Below, piece by piece: positions 17,210 to 26,109 of a stretch of 64,000 nucleotides of DNA. The DNA lies in contig NZ_JACHOT010000006.1 in NCBI RefSeq assembly GCF_014200015.1, positions 270,332 to 334,331 on the forward strand. Direction: 5' to 3'. Position 1 is the first letter of the stretch. Each line of letters begins with the position of its first letter. Both the position numbers and the translations under genes were made by a program. Below the pieces are notes generated by a model that saw only the letters and a program-made list of their open reading frames with translations, did no database searches and was not told the origin of the DNA. The DNA is from Aminobacter niigataensis (GTDB taxonomy: Bacteria; Pseudomonadota; Alphaproteobacteria; Rhizobiales; Rhizobiaceae).

Positions 17210-19222
17210 ATGGCGATGACAATCGACACCGCCCTGCCAGTCGGCCGCGCGCTCAGGCTCAGGCTCGACCGTGACGAATTGATCAAGCGCGGTCTGATGG
17301 TCGTGATCGCGCTCTATCTCGTGGTCGCGCTGGCGGCCCCGCTCGCGATCATGCTGTCCAAGTCGTTCTCGACCTACAGCTTCGACCTCGCCAGGTTCGA
17401 GTTCCAGGTCTCCGACAAGGACGGCAACTGGAGTAAGCCGACCACGGCGGAGGCGCTGAACAAGGCACTCAATGCAGTGCCCCCGGCCAAGCTCGGCACC
17501 AATTCGGACGGCCGTCTCCAGGCGACCAGCTTCTTCCCGGACTTCAGCTTCCGCAGCCCGGTGAAATACAAGATCCGCGGCACGACTACCGATGCTGCAT
17601 ATCTCGTCGGCCTCAAGCTGCAATCGGGCACGAAATGGCAGGAACTAACGTCCAATGATTTCCGCCGCGTGATGCTGCGGCCGTCGCGGGCGCTAGGCCT
17701 CGAGAACTACGTTGCCTATTTCTCGACCCCGACTTTGTTCCGCTCTATCGAGAACTCGGTCTTCATCGCCTTCATCAGCACCATCGTCACCGTCGGGCTC
17801 GCCTTCGGTTTCGCCTATGCACTCAACCGCAGCTGCATGCGCTTCAAGGATGCCTTCAAGCTGGTAGCAATGGTGCCGATCCTGGTACCGTCGTTGCTGC
17901 CTGGCATTGCGCTGATCTACCTCTTCGGCAATCAAGGCCTGCTCAAGGATCTCTTGATGGGCGTGCCGATCTACGGGCCGCTCGGCATTGTCGTCGGTTC
18001 GGTCTTCTTTGCATTTCCGCACGCCATGCTCATCATATCGACAGCGCTGGCAATCTCCGACCAGCGCCACTACGAGGCGGCAGCCTCGCTCAGGGCCAGC
18101 AGCTGGCGCACATTCTGGACCGTCACCATCCCCGGTGCGCGCTACGGCCTGATCTCGGCGGCCTTTGTCGTGTTCACGCTTGTCATCACCGATTTCGGCC
18201 TGCCCAAGGTCATCGGCGGCCAGTACAACGTGCTTGCCGTCGACATCTACAAGCAGGTCATCGGCCAGCAGAATTTCGAGATGGGCGCTGTCGTCTCAGT
18301 CATCCTGCTCGTTCCGGCCATCGCCGCCTTCATCGTCGACCGCATGGTGACAAAGAAGCAGGTGGCGTTGCTGTCGGCCCGCTCGGTGCCCTACCAGCCC
18401 AACCCGAACCGCGGCTTCGACACGCTGTGCTTTGCCTGGTGCTCGCTTGTCGCCATCTTCATCCTCGGCATCATGGTGACAAGCCAGTTCGCAGCGTTGG
18501 TAAAGCTCTGGCCCTATGACCTTAGCCTCAGCCTCAAGCACTTCGCCTTCGACCGCATGGACGGCGGCGGCTGGGGCTCCTACTACAACTCGATCCGGCT
18601 GGCCGCGCTGACGGCGGTCATCGGCACGGTCATCATCTTTGTCGGCGCCTACATGGTCGAAAAGACCGACGGCTTCCGCAGCGGGCGCACGGCGTTCCAG
18701 TTCCTGGCCATGCTGCCCATGGCGGTGCCGGGCATGGTGCTGGGCCTCGCCTACATCTTCTTCTTCAATGACCCGGCCAACCCGCTGCACGCCATCTACG
18801 GAACCATGACCATCCTGGTGGTCTGCACCATCACCCACTTCTATACCGTGGGGCATCTGACGGCCCTGACGGCACTCAAGCAGATCGACCAGGAATTCGA
18901 GCCGGTGGCCGCGTCGCTCAAGCAGCCCTTCTACAAGCTGTTTGCCCGCGTCACCGTTCCGGTCTGCCTGCCGGCGATCCTCGACATCTCGATCTACATG
19001 TTCGTCAATGCCATGACGACCGTGTCGGCAGTGGTGTTCCTCTATTCGAAGGATACGACACTGGCGTCCGTCGCCGTGCTCAACATGGACGACGCAGGCG
19101 ACGTGGCGCCGGCGGCCGCGATGGCGATGATGATCTTCTATACCAACGCGGCGGCTCGCCTGATCCACATGTTCCTGTCCAAGGCGCTGATCAAGCGCAC
19201 CCAGGCTTGGCGGATGCGGTAG
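17210..19222 (+). CDS. phnU: 2-aminoethylphosphonate ABC transporter permease, two fused domains
   Basis: A 670-aa inner-membrane protein with two binding-protein-dependent permease domains. EAA-type coupling loops are visible at EAAASLRASSWRTFWTVTIP (about residue 287) and at VAASLKQPFYKLFARVTVP (about residue 565). The first helix (about 25-47) is followed by a long extracytoplasmic stretch of about 130 residues before helix two, larger than usual for these permeases. One polypeptide thus supplies both membrane halves of the AEP importer. It ends 3 nt before the convergent maiA gene. Confidence 0.88.
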   Translation: MAMTIDTALPVGRALRLRLDRDELIKRGLMVVIALYLVVALAAPLAIMLSKSFSTYSFDLARFEFQVSDKDGNWSKPTTAEALNKALNAVPPAKLGTNSDGRLQATSFFPDFSFRSPVKYKIRGTTTDAAYLVGLKLQSGTKWQELTSNDFRRVMLRPSRALGLENYVAYFSTPTLFRSIENSVFIAFISTIVTVGLAFGFAYALNRSCMRFKDAFKLVAMVPILVPSLLPGIALIYLFGNQGLLKDLLMGVPIYGPLGIVVGSVFFAFPHAMLIISTALAISDQRHYEAAASLRASSWRTFWTVTIPGARYGLISAAFVVFTLVITDFGLPKVIGGQYNVLAVDIYKQVIGQQNFEMGAVVSVILLVPAIAAFIVDRMVTKKQVALLSARSVPYQPNPNRGFDTLCFAWCSLVAIFILGIMVTSQFAALVKLWPYDLSLSLKHFAFDRMDGGGWGSYYNSIRLAALTAVIGTVIIFVGAYMVEKTDGFRSGRTAFQFLAMLPMAVPGMVLGLAYIFFFNDPANPLHAIYGTMTILVVCTITHFYTVGHLTALTALKQIDQEFEPVAASLKQPFYKLFARVTVPVCLPAILDISIYMFVNAMTTVSAVVFLYSKDTTLASVAVLNMDDAGDVAPAAAMAMMIFYTNAAARLIHMFLSKALIKRTQAWRMR

Positions 19223-19225
19223 GAG

Positions 19226-19861
19226 CTACGGCTTGACCCGGTCGGGATGGGCCTTGGCGAAAGCGTCGAGTTGCTCGCACCGACCGGCGATGTCGAGGAT
19301 GCGCGGCATCGCCGACAGGTCAACGTTCCAGCGCCGCGCATTGTAGACCTGCGGTACGAGGCAGAAGTCAGCCATGGTTGGCGTGTCGCCGTGGCAGAAC
19401 TTGCCGGTCGCAGGATTGTCGAGCAGCTTCTCGAAGGCCGCCATGCCATCCCCGATGAACTTCTGCATCCAGGCATCGCGTGCAGCCTCGCCATCAATCG
19501 CAACCCGCATCAGCTCGGCGACTACGCCGGTGTTGCAGACCGCGTGGATTTCCATGGCGATCGCATAAGACAGTTGCCGCACGCGCTGGCGCCCGACCGG
19601 GTCGGGGGGCAGGAAGCCGGCGGCCCGTGTCTCGTCGAGATATTCGATGATCGCCAGCGACTGGGTGAAGGCGTGGCCGTCTATATCCAGCACCGGCACC
19701 AGCCCTTGCGGGTTGCGCGCCAGATGGAGGGGCGATTTCTGGTCCTTCGCCAATAGATCGACGGACACCGAACGAAATTCCTCGCCCAGCATGTTGAGCG
19801 CGATACGAACACGATAGCTGGCCGACGAGCGCCAGTAGTCGAACAGGACGGTCTCGCTCAT
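19226..19861 (-). CDS. maiA: maleylacetoacetate isomerase
   Basis: A 211-aa zeta-class GST-fold enzyme isomerising maleylacetoacetate to fumarylacetoacetate with glutathione. The catalytic Ser-rich motif is YWRSSASYRVRIALNML near the N terminus, and QSLAIIEYLDE is the conserved glutathione-binding segment. It is the last gene of hmgA-fahA-maiA, starting 6 nt after the fahA stop. Cytosolic step of tyrosine/phenylalanine catabolism. Confidence 0.94.
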   Translation of the reverse strand: MSETVLFDYWRSSASYRVRIALNMLGEEFRSVSVDLLAKDQKSPLHLARNPQGLVPVLDIDGHAFTQSLAIIEYLDETRAAGFLPPDPVGRQRVRQLSYAIAMEIHAVCNTGVVAELMRVAIDGEAARDAWMQKFIGDGMAAFEKLLDNPATGKFCHGDTPTMADFCLVPQVYNARRWNVDLSAMPRILDIAGRCEQLDAFAKAHPDRVKP

Positions 19862-19867
19862 GACGGC

Positions 19868-20884
19868 TCAAGCCTTTTCGTATTTCTCGACAGTCTGCTC
19901 GATGGCACCGAAGATCGAGTGACCCGAACGGTCATGCATCTCGATGCGGACCTGATCGCCGAACTTCAGGAACGGCGTCTTCGCAGACCCTGTTTCAATG
20001 GTCTCGATGGTCCTGATCTCGGCGATGCAGGAATAGCCCGCGCCATCTTCGGCGACCGGCTTGCCAGGTCCGCCGTCGAGCTTGTTGGATACCGTGCCCG
20101 AGCCGATGATCGTACCTGCTACCAGCGATCGCGTTTTGGCCGCATGGGCGACGAGTTGGCCGAAATCGAAGGTCATGTCGACGCCGGCATTGGCACGGCC
20201 GAACGGCTTGCCATTGATGCTGGCCAAAAGCGGCAGATGCAGCTTGCCGCCGTCCCAGACATCGCCCAGCTCATCTGGCGAGACTGCGACAGGCGAAAAC
20301 GTCGTCGAGGGCTTGGACTGGAAGAACCCGAAACCCTTGGCCAGTTCGGCCGGGATCAGGCCGCGCAGCGACACGTCGTTGACCAGCATGACAAGCCGGA
20401 TGGCATCGCGTGCCTCTTCAACCGAAGCGCCCATTGCCACGTCGTCGACGATGACGGCGACCTCGCCTTCGAGGTCGATGCCCCAGGCTTCGTCGGCCAT
20501 AACGATCGGATCGCGCGGGCCGAGGAACGAATCCGAGCCGCCCTGATAGATCAGGGGATCGGTCCAGAAGCTTGCCGGCATCTCGGCGCCGCGCGCCTTC
20601 CGCACCAGCTCGACATGGTTCACATACGCAGACCCATCGGCCCACTGAAAGGCGCGCGGCAGGGGTGACGCCGCATCATGCTCGTGGAAGCGCATCGTCG
20701 GCTGGCTGCCTGTCTCGATGCCTTCGGCGACATTGGCCAAGCGCGGCCCGACATGAGCCCAGTCGTCGAGCGCTGCCTGCAGCGTGCGGGCGATGTGGCC
20801 GACCTCGGAACAGCGGGTCAGATCCTTCGAGACGACGACAAGCCTGCCGTCGCGGGTGGAGTCTTTCAGCGTCGCGAGTTTCAT
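19868..20884 (-). CDS. fahA: fumarylacetoacetate hydrolase family protein
   Basis: A 338-aa FAH-fold hydrolase that splits fumarylacetoacetate to fumarate and acetoacetate. The metal-binding acidic residues lie in the IDLEGEVAVIVDDVAMG region, and the C-terminal catalytic fold includes VAGTIIGSGTVSN. The start at MKLATLKDST fits the family; the open frame extends 19 codons upstream. It lies between hmgA and maiA, the classic homogentisate pathway order. Confidence 0.93.
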   Translation of the reverse strand: MKLATLKDSTRDGRLVVVSKDLTRCSEVGHIARTLQAALDDWAHVGPRLANVAEGIETGSQPTMRFHEHDAASPLPRAFQWADGSAYVNHVELVRKARGAEMPASFWTDPLIYQGGSDSFLGPRDPIVMADEAWGIDLEGEVAVIVDDVAMGASVEEARDAIRLVMLVNDVSLRGLIPAELAKGFGFFQSKPSTTFSPVAVSPDELGDVWDGGKLHLPLLASINGKPFGRANAGVDMTFDFGQLVAHAAKTRSLVAGTIIGSGTVSNKLDGGPGKPVAEDGAGYSCIAEIRTIETIETGSAKTPFLKFGDQVRIEMHDRSGHSIFGAIEQTVEKYEKA

Positions 20885-20897
20885 GGTGTTCCCGTCT

Positions 20898-22247
20898 TCA
20901 CTTGATGCCTGGCGTGCCGTCGAACTTGCGCTCGAGACCATCCCAGCAATCGATGTAGTTGTCCTGCAATGTTTCCAGCTCGGCGGCGAATTTCGTCAGT
21001 TGCTGGGGAAAGCGCGTCTCGAACATGAAGGCCATGGTGTGGTCGAGCTTGACCGGCTTGAGTTCGCCGTTCGACGCCTTCTCGAAACCCATGGCGTCGG
21101 GCCCATGCGGCAGCATCATGTTGTGCAGGCTCATGCCGCCGGGCACGAAGCCCTCCTCCTTGGCGTCGTACTGGCCATAGATCAGCCCCATGAACTCGCT
21201 CATGATGTTGCGGTGATACCAGGGCGGGCGGAAGCTGTGCTCGGCGACCAGCCAGCGCGGCGGGAAGATGACGAAGTCGACATTGGCCGTGCCCGCTTCC
21301 TCCGTCGGCGCGGTCAGCACGGTGAAGATCGACGGGTCAGGATGGTCGAAGAGGATCGCGCCGACCGGCGAGAAGGTCCGCAGGTCATACTTGAAAGGTG
21401 CATAGTTGCCATGCCAGGCGACGACGTCGAGCGGCGAGTGGCCGATCTCCGTGACATGGAACTTGCCGCACCATTTGACCAGCACGCGGCAAGGCGTTTC
21501 CTTGTCCTCATAGGCAGCCGTCGGCGTCTTGAAGTCGCGCGGGTTGGCGAGGCAGTTGGCGCCGATCGGGCCGCGGTCGGGCATCGTGAACTTGGCACCG
21601 TAATTCTCGCAAATGTAGCCGCGCCGCAGCTCACCGTCGCCGAGGCGCGAGACCTTGAACATCATGCCGCGCGGGATCAGGCAGATCTCCGACGTCTCGA
21701 CGTCGATGATGCCCATTTCGGTAAAGATGCGGATCGCTCCGACCTCCGGCACGATCAGCAATTCGCCGTCGGCATTGAAGAAATAGTCGTCGACCATGTC
21801 GTCGTTGAAGGCATAGACATGCGCCGCCATGCCGACCTGGGTCATCGCATCGCCCGCCGTCGTCATGGTGCGTATGCCCTGGATGAAGTTGAGCTTGTCC
21901 TTGGGCTCAGGCAGCGGTCCCCAGCGCAGCTGGCCGAGCGCCAGCGAATGATCGTCGAGGCAAGGTGCGGTCTTCCAGTGCGGGTAGCTGGCGGCCGAGA
22001 ACCGCTTGGTGTGGCGCACGCTCGGGCGGATGCGGTAGAGCCAGGAGCGCTCGTTGGTGCCGCGCGGCGCGGTAAACGGCGAGCCTGACAGCTGCTCGGC
22101 GTAAAGCCCGTAATTGCATTTCTGCGGGCTGTTCTGGCCCTGCGGCAGAGCGCCCGGCAGCGCCTCGGTCTCGAAGTCGTTGCCGAAGCCGGGCATGTAT
22201 TTCAAGGCCGTGGCGGCCCCCGCCTGCTTGTCGGTTTTGTCCAGCAT
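20898..22247 (-). CDS. hmgA: homogentisate 1,2-dioxygenase
   Basis: A 449-aa cupin-fold iron dioxygenase opening the homogentisate ring to maleylacetoacetate. The diagnostic N-terminal region is [20 protein letters not shown], with [18 protein letters not shown] after it. Iron-ligand motifs are in the last third ([32 protein letters not shown]). ATG at 22247 has GGGAGG eight bases upstream; a GTG three codons earlier overlaps that site and was rejected. It is divergent from a MarR gene, with two tandem operator-like repeats between them. Confidence 0.96.
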   Translation of the reverse strand: MLDKTDKQAGAATALKYMPGFGNDFETEALPGALPQGQNSPQKCNYGLYAEQLSGSPFTAPRGTNERSWLYRIRPSVRHTKRFSAASYPHWKTAPCLDDHSLALGQLRWGPLPEPKDKLNFIQGIRTMTTAGDAMTQVGMAAHVYAFNDDMVDDYFFNADGELLIVPEVGAIRIFTEMGIIDVETSEICLIPRGMMFKVSRLGDGELRRGYICENYGAKFTMPDRGPIGANCLANPRDFKTPTAAYEDKETPCRVLVKWCGKFHVTEIGHSPLDVVAWHGNYAPFKYDLRTFSPVGAILFDHPDPSIFTVLTAPTEEAGTANVDFVIFPPRWLVAEHSFRPPWYHRNIMSEFMGLIYGQYDAKEEGFVPGGMSLHNMMLPHGPDAMGFEKASNGELKPVKLDHTMAFMFETRFPQQLTKFAAELETLQDNYIDCWDGLERKFDGTPGIK

Positions 22248-22285
22248 GGCTTGCACCTCCCGTCAGCACATGAGATCGTCGAATT

Positions 22286-22315
22286 GGTTGCAATTGTAAC
22301 CGTTGATTTTGTAAC
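22286..22315. promoter_or_regulatory. Tandem MarR-type operators between hmgA and marR
   Basis: GTTGCAATTGTAAC (22287-22300) and GTTGATTTTGTAAC (22302-22315) are two imperfect palindromes sharing 11 of 14 bases, one base apart (15-bp period). The first extends to GGTTGCAATTGTAACC. Size and position suit MarR-family dimers. Binding by the adjacent MarR protein is inferred. Confidence 0.65.
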
Positions 22316-22331
22316 TATCAAAGGCTGTTCG

Positions 22332-22775
22332 ATGCCTCCGTCCTTCGATCTCGAGAGCTTCCTGCCCTATCGGCTGAACCGCGCCGCCGAGTTGATCAGC
22401 CTGAGCTTCGCACGCGAATACAAGCAGCGCTACCAGATGACCCGTCCGGAATGGCGTACGCTCGCCGCACTCGGCAGCGCCGGGCGGATGACGGCGACAG
22501 AGGTCGGGGCGCATTCCAACATGCACAAGACGAAGGTCAGCCGTGCCGTGCGCGAACTGGAACAGCGGCGCTGGCTGAAACGGACGGAGGACGATGCCGA
22601 CCGCCGGGTGGAGCACCTGGAACTGACTGCCGCCGGCCTCAAGGCCTATCGCGAGATCGCCGACCTCGCGCGCACCTATCAGGCGAGCCTCGAACAGGTA
22701 CTCGGCGCCGGCGCCATCGAGCGCATCGAAGCAGGACTGGCAGATGTCGAGCGGGCGTTGTTGGCGAAGACCTAA
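22332..22775 (+). CDS. MarR-family regulator of homogentisate catabolism
   Basis: A 147-aa MarR protein: a helical dimer region at both ends and a winged HTH in the middle (MTATEVGAHSNMHKTKVSRA recognition region, DDADRRVEHLELTAAG wing). It is divergent from hmgA with two matching operator-like repeats in the 84-bp gap. It probably represses hmgA-fahA-maiA until a pathway aromatic binds. The ligand is not known from sequence. Confidence 0.88.
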   Translation: MPPSFDLESFLPYRLNRAAELISLSFAREYKQRYQMTRPEWRTLAALGSAGRMTATEVGAHSNMHKTKVSRAVRELEQRRWLKRTEDDADRRVEHLELTAAGLKAYREIADLARTYQASLEQVLGAGAIERIEAGLADVERALLAKT

Positions 22776-22780
22776 CTGAT

Positions 22781-23248
22781 TTACCCGATCGGCAGCCCGC
22801 CGAAGCTCTTCAATGTCGTGAGCACGATCGACGTCTTGACGTGCTGGACCGCGTCATGCGGCAACAGCACCTCGTTGACGAAGCGCGACAGGTCGGAAAG
22901 CCCGCGAACCACTACCTGCAGGTGGTAGTCCATCTCGCCGGTCAGCGAATAGGCCTCCAGCACTTCCGGCAGATCGTTGACCAGTTGCGCGAAGCGCCGC
23001 GCGTTGTCTCGGTTATGGGTCGCCAGCGTCACAGCCACCACCACCAGCAAATCCAGCCCCAGCTTCTCGCGGTCCAGCATGGCCTGGTAGCCGCGGATGA
23101 AGCCGTCGGCCTCCAGCCGAGCACGGCGGCGTGAGCACTGCGACGCCGACAGCGCGATCTTTTCCGAAAGCTCGTTATTGGTCAGCCGGCCATCGCGCTG
23201 CAGTTCGCGCAGGATCTTGAGGTCGAACTGGTCGAGGCCGTCAGCCAT
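22781..23248 (-). CDS. Lrp/AsnC-family regulator, probably of hpd
   Basis: A 155-aa Lrp/AsnC protein: N-terminal HTH (LSEKIALSASQCSRRRARLE) and a C-terminal RAM ligand domain. The start MADGLDQFDLKIL fits the family; the open frame extends 34 codons upstream. It is divergent from hpd, with a perfect ATGCAA-N5-TTGCAT inverted repeat between them. An amino-acid or keto-acid ligand such as tyrosine or 4-hydroxyphenylpyruvate is inferred from position. Confidence 0.88.
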   Translation of the reverse strand: MADGLDQFDLKILRELQRDGRLTNNELSEKIALSASQCSRRRARLEADGFIRGYQAMLDREKLGLDLLVVVAVTLATHNRDNARRFAQLVNDLPEVLEAYSLTGEMDYHLQVVVRGLSDLSRFVNEVLLPHDAVQHVKTSIVLTTLKSFGGLPIG

Positions 23249-23307
23249 TGCATGTTTCTCCCATTTCATGCGTGTTTCGCGCATAGATCGGCCCATAGAG
23301 CGCCAGA

Positions 23308-23324
23308 ATGCAAGCACATTGCAT
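23308..23324. promoter_or_regulatory. ATGCAA-N5-TTGCAT inverted repeat between lrp and hpd
   Basis: A perfect 6-bp inverted repeat with a 5-nt spacer, 60 bp from the lrp start and 50 bp from the hpd start. Its 17-bp size suits an Lrp/AsnC dimer operator. Confidence 0.5.
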
Positions 23325-23373
23325 CGAAACGGGAGCACAATATGCGTCACTCAGTTTCCGAGGAGGAGTTTCC

Positions 23374-24483
23374 ATGGGTCCGTTTCCGCACGACGCGCCG
23401 CCTGCCAAGATCAGCGCCGACAACCCTGCCGGCACCGACGGCTTCGAGTTCGTCGAATTCGCCCATCCCGAGCCGGAGAAGCTGGAAGAGCTTTTCACCC
23501 GCATGGGCTATCAGCCGGTCGCCCGTCACAAGGCGAAAAAGATCACCGTCTGGCGCCAGGGCGACATCAACTACATCGTCAATGCCGAGCCCGGCAGCCA
23601 CGCCATGCGCTTCGTCGACGAGCACGGCCCGTGTGCTGCCTCGATGGCCTGGCGCGTGATCGATGCCAAGCACGCCTTCAACCACGCGGTGTCGAAGGGT
23701 GCTGTGCCCTACACCGGCAATGACAAGGCGCTCGACGTGCCGGCCATCGTCGGCATCGGCGGCTCGCTGCTCTATTTCGTCGACAAATATGGCGCCAAGG
23801 GCTCGGCCTATGCGGCGGAATTCGACTGGCTCGGTGAGGCCGATCCGAAGCCGGAGGGCGTCGGCTTCTATTTCCTCGACCACCTGACCCACAATGTCTA
23901 TCGCGGCAACATGGACAAGTGGTGGGACTTCTACCGCGAGTTGTTCGGCTTCAAGCAGATCCATTTCTTCAACATCGACGGCCGCATCACCGGCCTCGTC
24001 AGCCGCGCCATCACCTCGCCCTGCGGCAAGATCCGCATCCCGCTGAACGAGTCCAAGGACGACACCAGCCAGATCGAGGAATATCTGAGGAAGTACAAGG
24101 GCGAAGGCATCCAGCACATCGCGGTGGGCAGCGACGACATCTATGCCGCCACCGACAGGATCGCCGAAAAGGGCCTGAAGTTCATGCCCGGCCCGCCCGA
24201 CACCTACTACGAGAAGTCGCGCAACCGCGTCCACGGCCATGACGAGCCGATCGAACGCATGAAGAAGCACGGCATCCTGATCGACGGCGAAGGCGTGGTC
24301 GACGGCGGCACGACCAAGATCCTGCTGCAGATCTTCTCCAAGACCGTGATCGGGCCGATCTTCTTCGAGTTCATCCAGCGCAAGGGCGACGAGGGCTTCG
24401 GCGAAGGCAACTTCCGCGCGCTGTTCGAATCCATCGAGGAAGACCAGATCCGTCGCGGCGTGATCTCGCAGACCGCCGCCTGA
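23374..24483 (+). CDS. hpd: 4-hydroxyphenylpyruvate dioxygenase
   Basis: A 369-aa iron(II) dioxygenase converting 4-hydroxyphenylpyruvate to homogentisate, the substrate of HmgA. It has two vicinal-oxygen-chelate domains. The iron ligands are visible as His in YFLDHLTHNVYRGN, His in GEGIQHIAVGSDD and Glu in FFEFIQRKGDEGFGEGNF. The start was placed at the ATG eight bases after AGGAGG; the frame is open 22 codons upstream. A strong terminator follows. Confidence 0.96.
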   Translation: MGPFPHDAPPAKISADNPAGTDGFEFVEFAHPEPEKLEELFTRMGYQPVARHKAKKITVWRQGDINYIVNAEPGSHAMRFVDEHGPCAASMAWRVIDAKHAFNHAVSKGAVPYTGNDKALDVPAIVGIGGSLLYFVDKYGAKGSAYAAEFDWLGEADPKPEGVGFYFLDHLTHNVYRGNMDKWWDFYRELFGFKQIHFFNIDGRITGLVSRAITSPCGKIRIPLNESKDDTSQIEEYLRKYKGEGIQHIAVGSDDIYAATDRIAEKGLKFMPGPPDTYYEKSRNRVHGHDEPIERMKKHGILIDGEGVVDGGTTKILLQIFSKTVIGPIFFEFIQRKGDEGFGEGNFRALFESIEEDQIRRGVISQTAA

Positions 24484-24510
24484 CAGGCAATTTCACGCAG
24501 GGCCTCTGTT

Positions 24511-24546
24511 GGGGCGGATTGCTCGCAGAGCAATCCGCCCCTTTTT
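24511..24546 (+). terminator. Rho-independent terminator of hpd
   Basis: A perfect 14-bp stem (24511-24524 with 24528-24541) closes a 3-nt loop and is followed by TTTTT, 28 nt after the hpd stop. Confidence 0.92.
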
Positions 24547-24649
24547 CGTTTTTGATCGCCAGTTTGATCCAGCACAAGGAATGCCGCCGCCCGGCCTGCC
24601 ACAGTTGCGCAGGGTGAGGGTCTCCTCACGTATCGGGAGGTTGCAGAAA

Positions 24650-25075
24650 ATGAGTGGGATACCGCAAGCTTACGAACTTTGGCGCTCAGCCGTGCTCCTT
24701 TACAAGGACTGGCGCCAGCGCAGTGCCGCGCTGCAGGAAATCAGCCAGCTCGGCAATGACGGCGAACGCATGCTCGCGGAGTGCGGGCTATCGCAGTCGG
24801 ATTTCAGGCAGGCCATGCGTGTTGCCTTCGCTTCGAAGATCCTCCTGCCCGAGGCTGTCAAATCCAGGGGCATCGATGCAGAGGCCTTCGAGAACCGCTA
24901 CCCGGTATGGAACCGCGACATGCGCCGGACCTGCATGATGTGCTCGGTACGACGCCTCTGCAGCGACCGGCTTTCCACGGGAGAGTTCGAAAGATCCTAT
25001 CGGGATTTCTGCCCCAACGCCGGCAGCCTCGACGCACTGGCTGAGCGCCGCGATTGCCGGATGGCGGGCCGATAA
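24650..25075 (+). CDS. DUF6455-like small protein with Cys pairs
   Basis: A 141-aa protein whose N-terminal half is helical (LWRSAVLLYKDWRQRSAALQ). The C-terminal half has RRTCMMCSVRRLC and a later FCPNAG/DCRM, giving five closely spaced cysteines that could bind metal. It resembles the alphaproteobacterial DUF6455 family; function unknown. GGGAGG ten bases before the ATG supports this start over the longer open frame. It converges on the next gene with one base between stops. Confidence 0.65.
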   Translation: MSGIPQAYELWRSAVLLYKDWRQRSAALQEISQLGNDGERMLAECGLSQSDFRQAMRVAFASKILLPEAVKSRGIDAEAFENRYPVWNRDMRRTCMMCSVRRLCSDRLSTGEFERSYRDFCPNAGSLDALAERRDCRMAGR

Positions 25076-25076
25076 G

Positions 25077-25340
25077 TCAGGCCTTGGGCGCCATGACGCT
25101 GAGCAGGCGCGCGCGGCGATAGGCATCGGGGATCGACAGCGCCCAGACGAACAGGCCGCCGGCATGACGGCCGATGAACGACGTCTCGGGCGTCGTGGTG
25201 GCGTAGGAAATCACCGCAAACAGGACGACGAAGAATGCGAAGGCGAGCCCTCGCTTGGGATCTCGCACCGCGACGTGGCCGGCGCCTGGCAGGACGATCG
25301 CCAGGGCGAGCACGAGATAGGGATTGATCGGCTTGGCCAT
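25077..25340 (-). CDS. Small membrane protein of unknown function
   Basis: An 87-aa protein with three hydrophobic stretches. LPGAGHVAVRDPKRGLAFAF resembles the PG-GH---G----G loop of small TM2-like membrane proteins. It starts 9 nt after the stop of the upstream 232-aa gene, so both probably share a transcript. Function not recognised. Confidence 0.65.
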   Translation of the reverse strand: MAKPINPYLVLALAIVLPGAGHVAVRDPKRGLAFAFFVVLFAVISYATTTPETSFIGRHAGGLFVWALSIPDAYRRARLLSVMAPKA

Positions 25341-25349
25341 CGATTTTCC

Positions 25350-26048
25350 TCAGGCTGCTTCGCAGGCCGGAACTGCGTGCTCGTCTTCGGCGAGTACGGC
25401 GCTCAGCGCCTCGGCCTCGGCAAGGGCGACCCGCACGAGTTCGGCTGGGATCGATGTTAGCGGAAAGCGCGCCTGCCGCAGCACTTTATGTGCGCCAGGG
25501 TCGCCTTGCGCGGCTTGCCTTATGATGCGTGTGCCGCCCGGGGTGATGACGGCTTCCTTGACCGTTGGATCGGCAAACAGATTTTGGAACAGCGCCGAGA
25601 CCCGCTCGGCCTGCCAGGCGGTCGCGCGGCCGTCGCCGCGCATCAGCAGCGAAGCCTCCGTCTCGGGAGGCGTCATCCAGTCCGTCATGTCGTGGACGAG
25701 CGAATAATATTCGGCGCCGGTCGGACGGGCCAGCGCTCCGATGGTCGGCCGCTGGCTCGTGCGATGTTCGCTGAGCGTGACCCTGAGCCAGAGCTGGGGA
25801 AGCCGGCGCGTGACCATGGTGTCGGCAATGAGTTCGATCTTGGCCTGCCTGCCGTCGTCGAGCCGGCCCACCACAACAGGAAAATGGTCGGGCCCGAAAG
25901 TGATGCGGGAGCTGGCAAACAGCCTCGCCGCGTCGTCGAGCAGGCTCTTGCGCTCGGCCAGTGCCGCGCGATGGTCGCGAACAGCGCACACGCCCATCCA
26001 GCCGCAAGAAACCGCGGCGAAGACTGATAGGGCAATGGTGGTGAGCAT
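25350..26048 (-). CDS. Membrane-anchored protein of unknown function
   Basis: A 232-aa protein. The first ~22 residues (MLTTIALSVFAAVSCGWMG) form a signal anchor, followed by a charged helix and a mixed alpha/beta region. No family was recognised. The C terminus is acidic (ALAEAEALSAVLAEDEHA). It is followed at 9 nt by the 87-aa membrane protein, and a hairpin separates it from the upstream permease. A role in sensing or secretion would be guesswork. Confidence 0.6.
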   Translation of the reverse strand: MLTTIALSVFAAVSCGWMGVCAVRDHRAALAERKSLLDDAARLFASSRITFGPDHFPVVVGRLDDGRQAKIELIADTMVTRRLPQLWLRVTLSEHRTSQRPTIGALARPTGAEYYSLVHDMTDWMTPPETEASLLMRGDGRATAWQAERVSALFQNLFADPTVKEAVITPGGTRIIRQAAQGDPGAHKVLRQARFPLTSIPAELVRVALAEAEALSAVLAEDEHAVPACEAA

Positions 26049-26068
26049 TGGGGGGCCGCCTTGTTGCG

Positions 26069-26097
26069 AAAATGGCGGCGCGAGGTCCGCGCCGCCA
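26069..26097 (-). terminator. Terminator of the APC permease operon
   Basis: TGGCGGCGC/GCGCCGCCA forms a perfect 9-bp stem with a 7-nt loop. Read on the minus strand it is followed by TTTTCGC, just after the permease stop at 26110. Confidence 0.75.
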
Positions 26098-26109
26098 CTC
26101 CTTGGAGGG

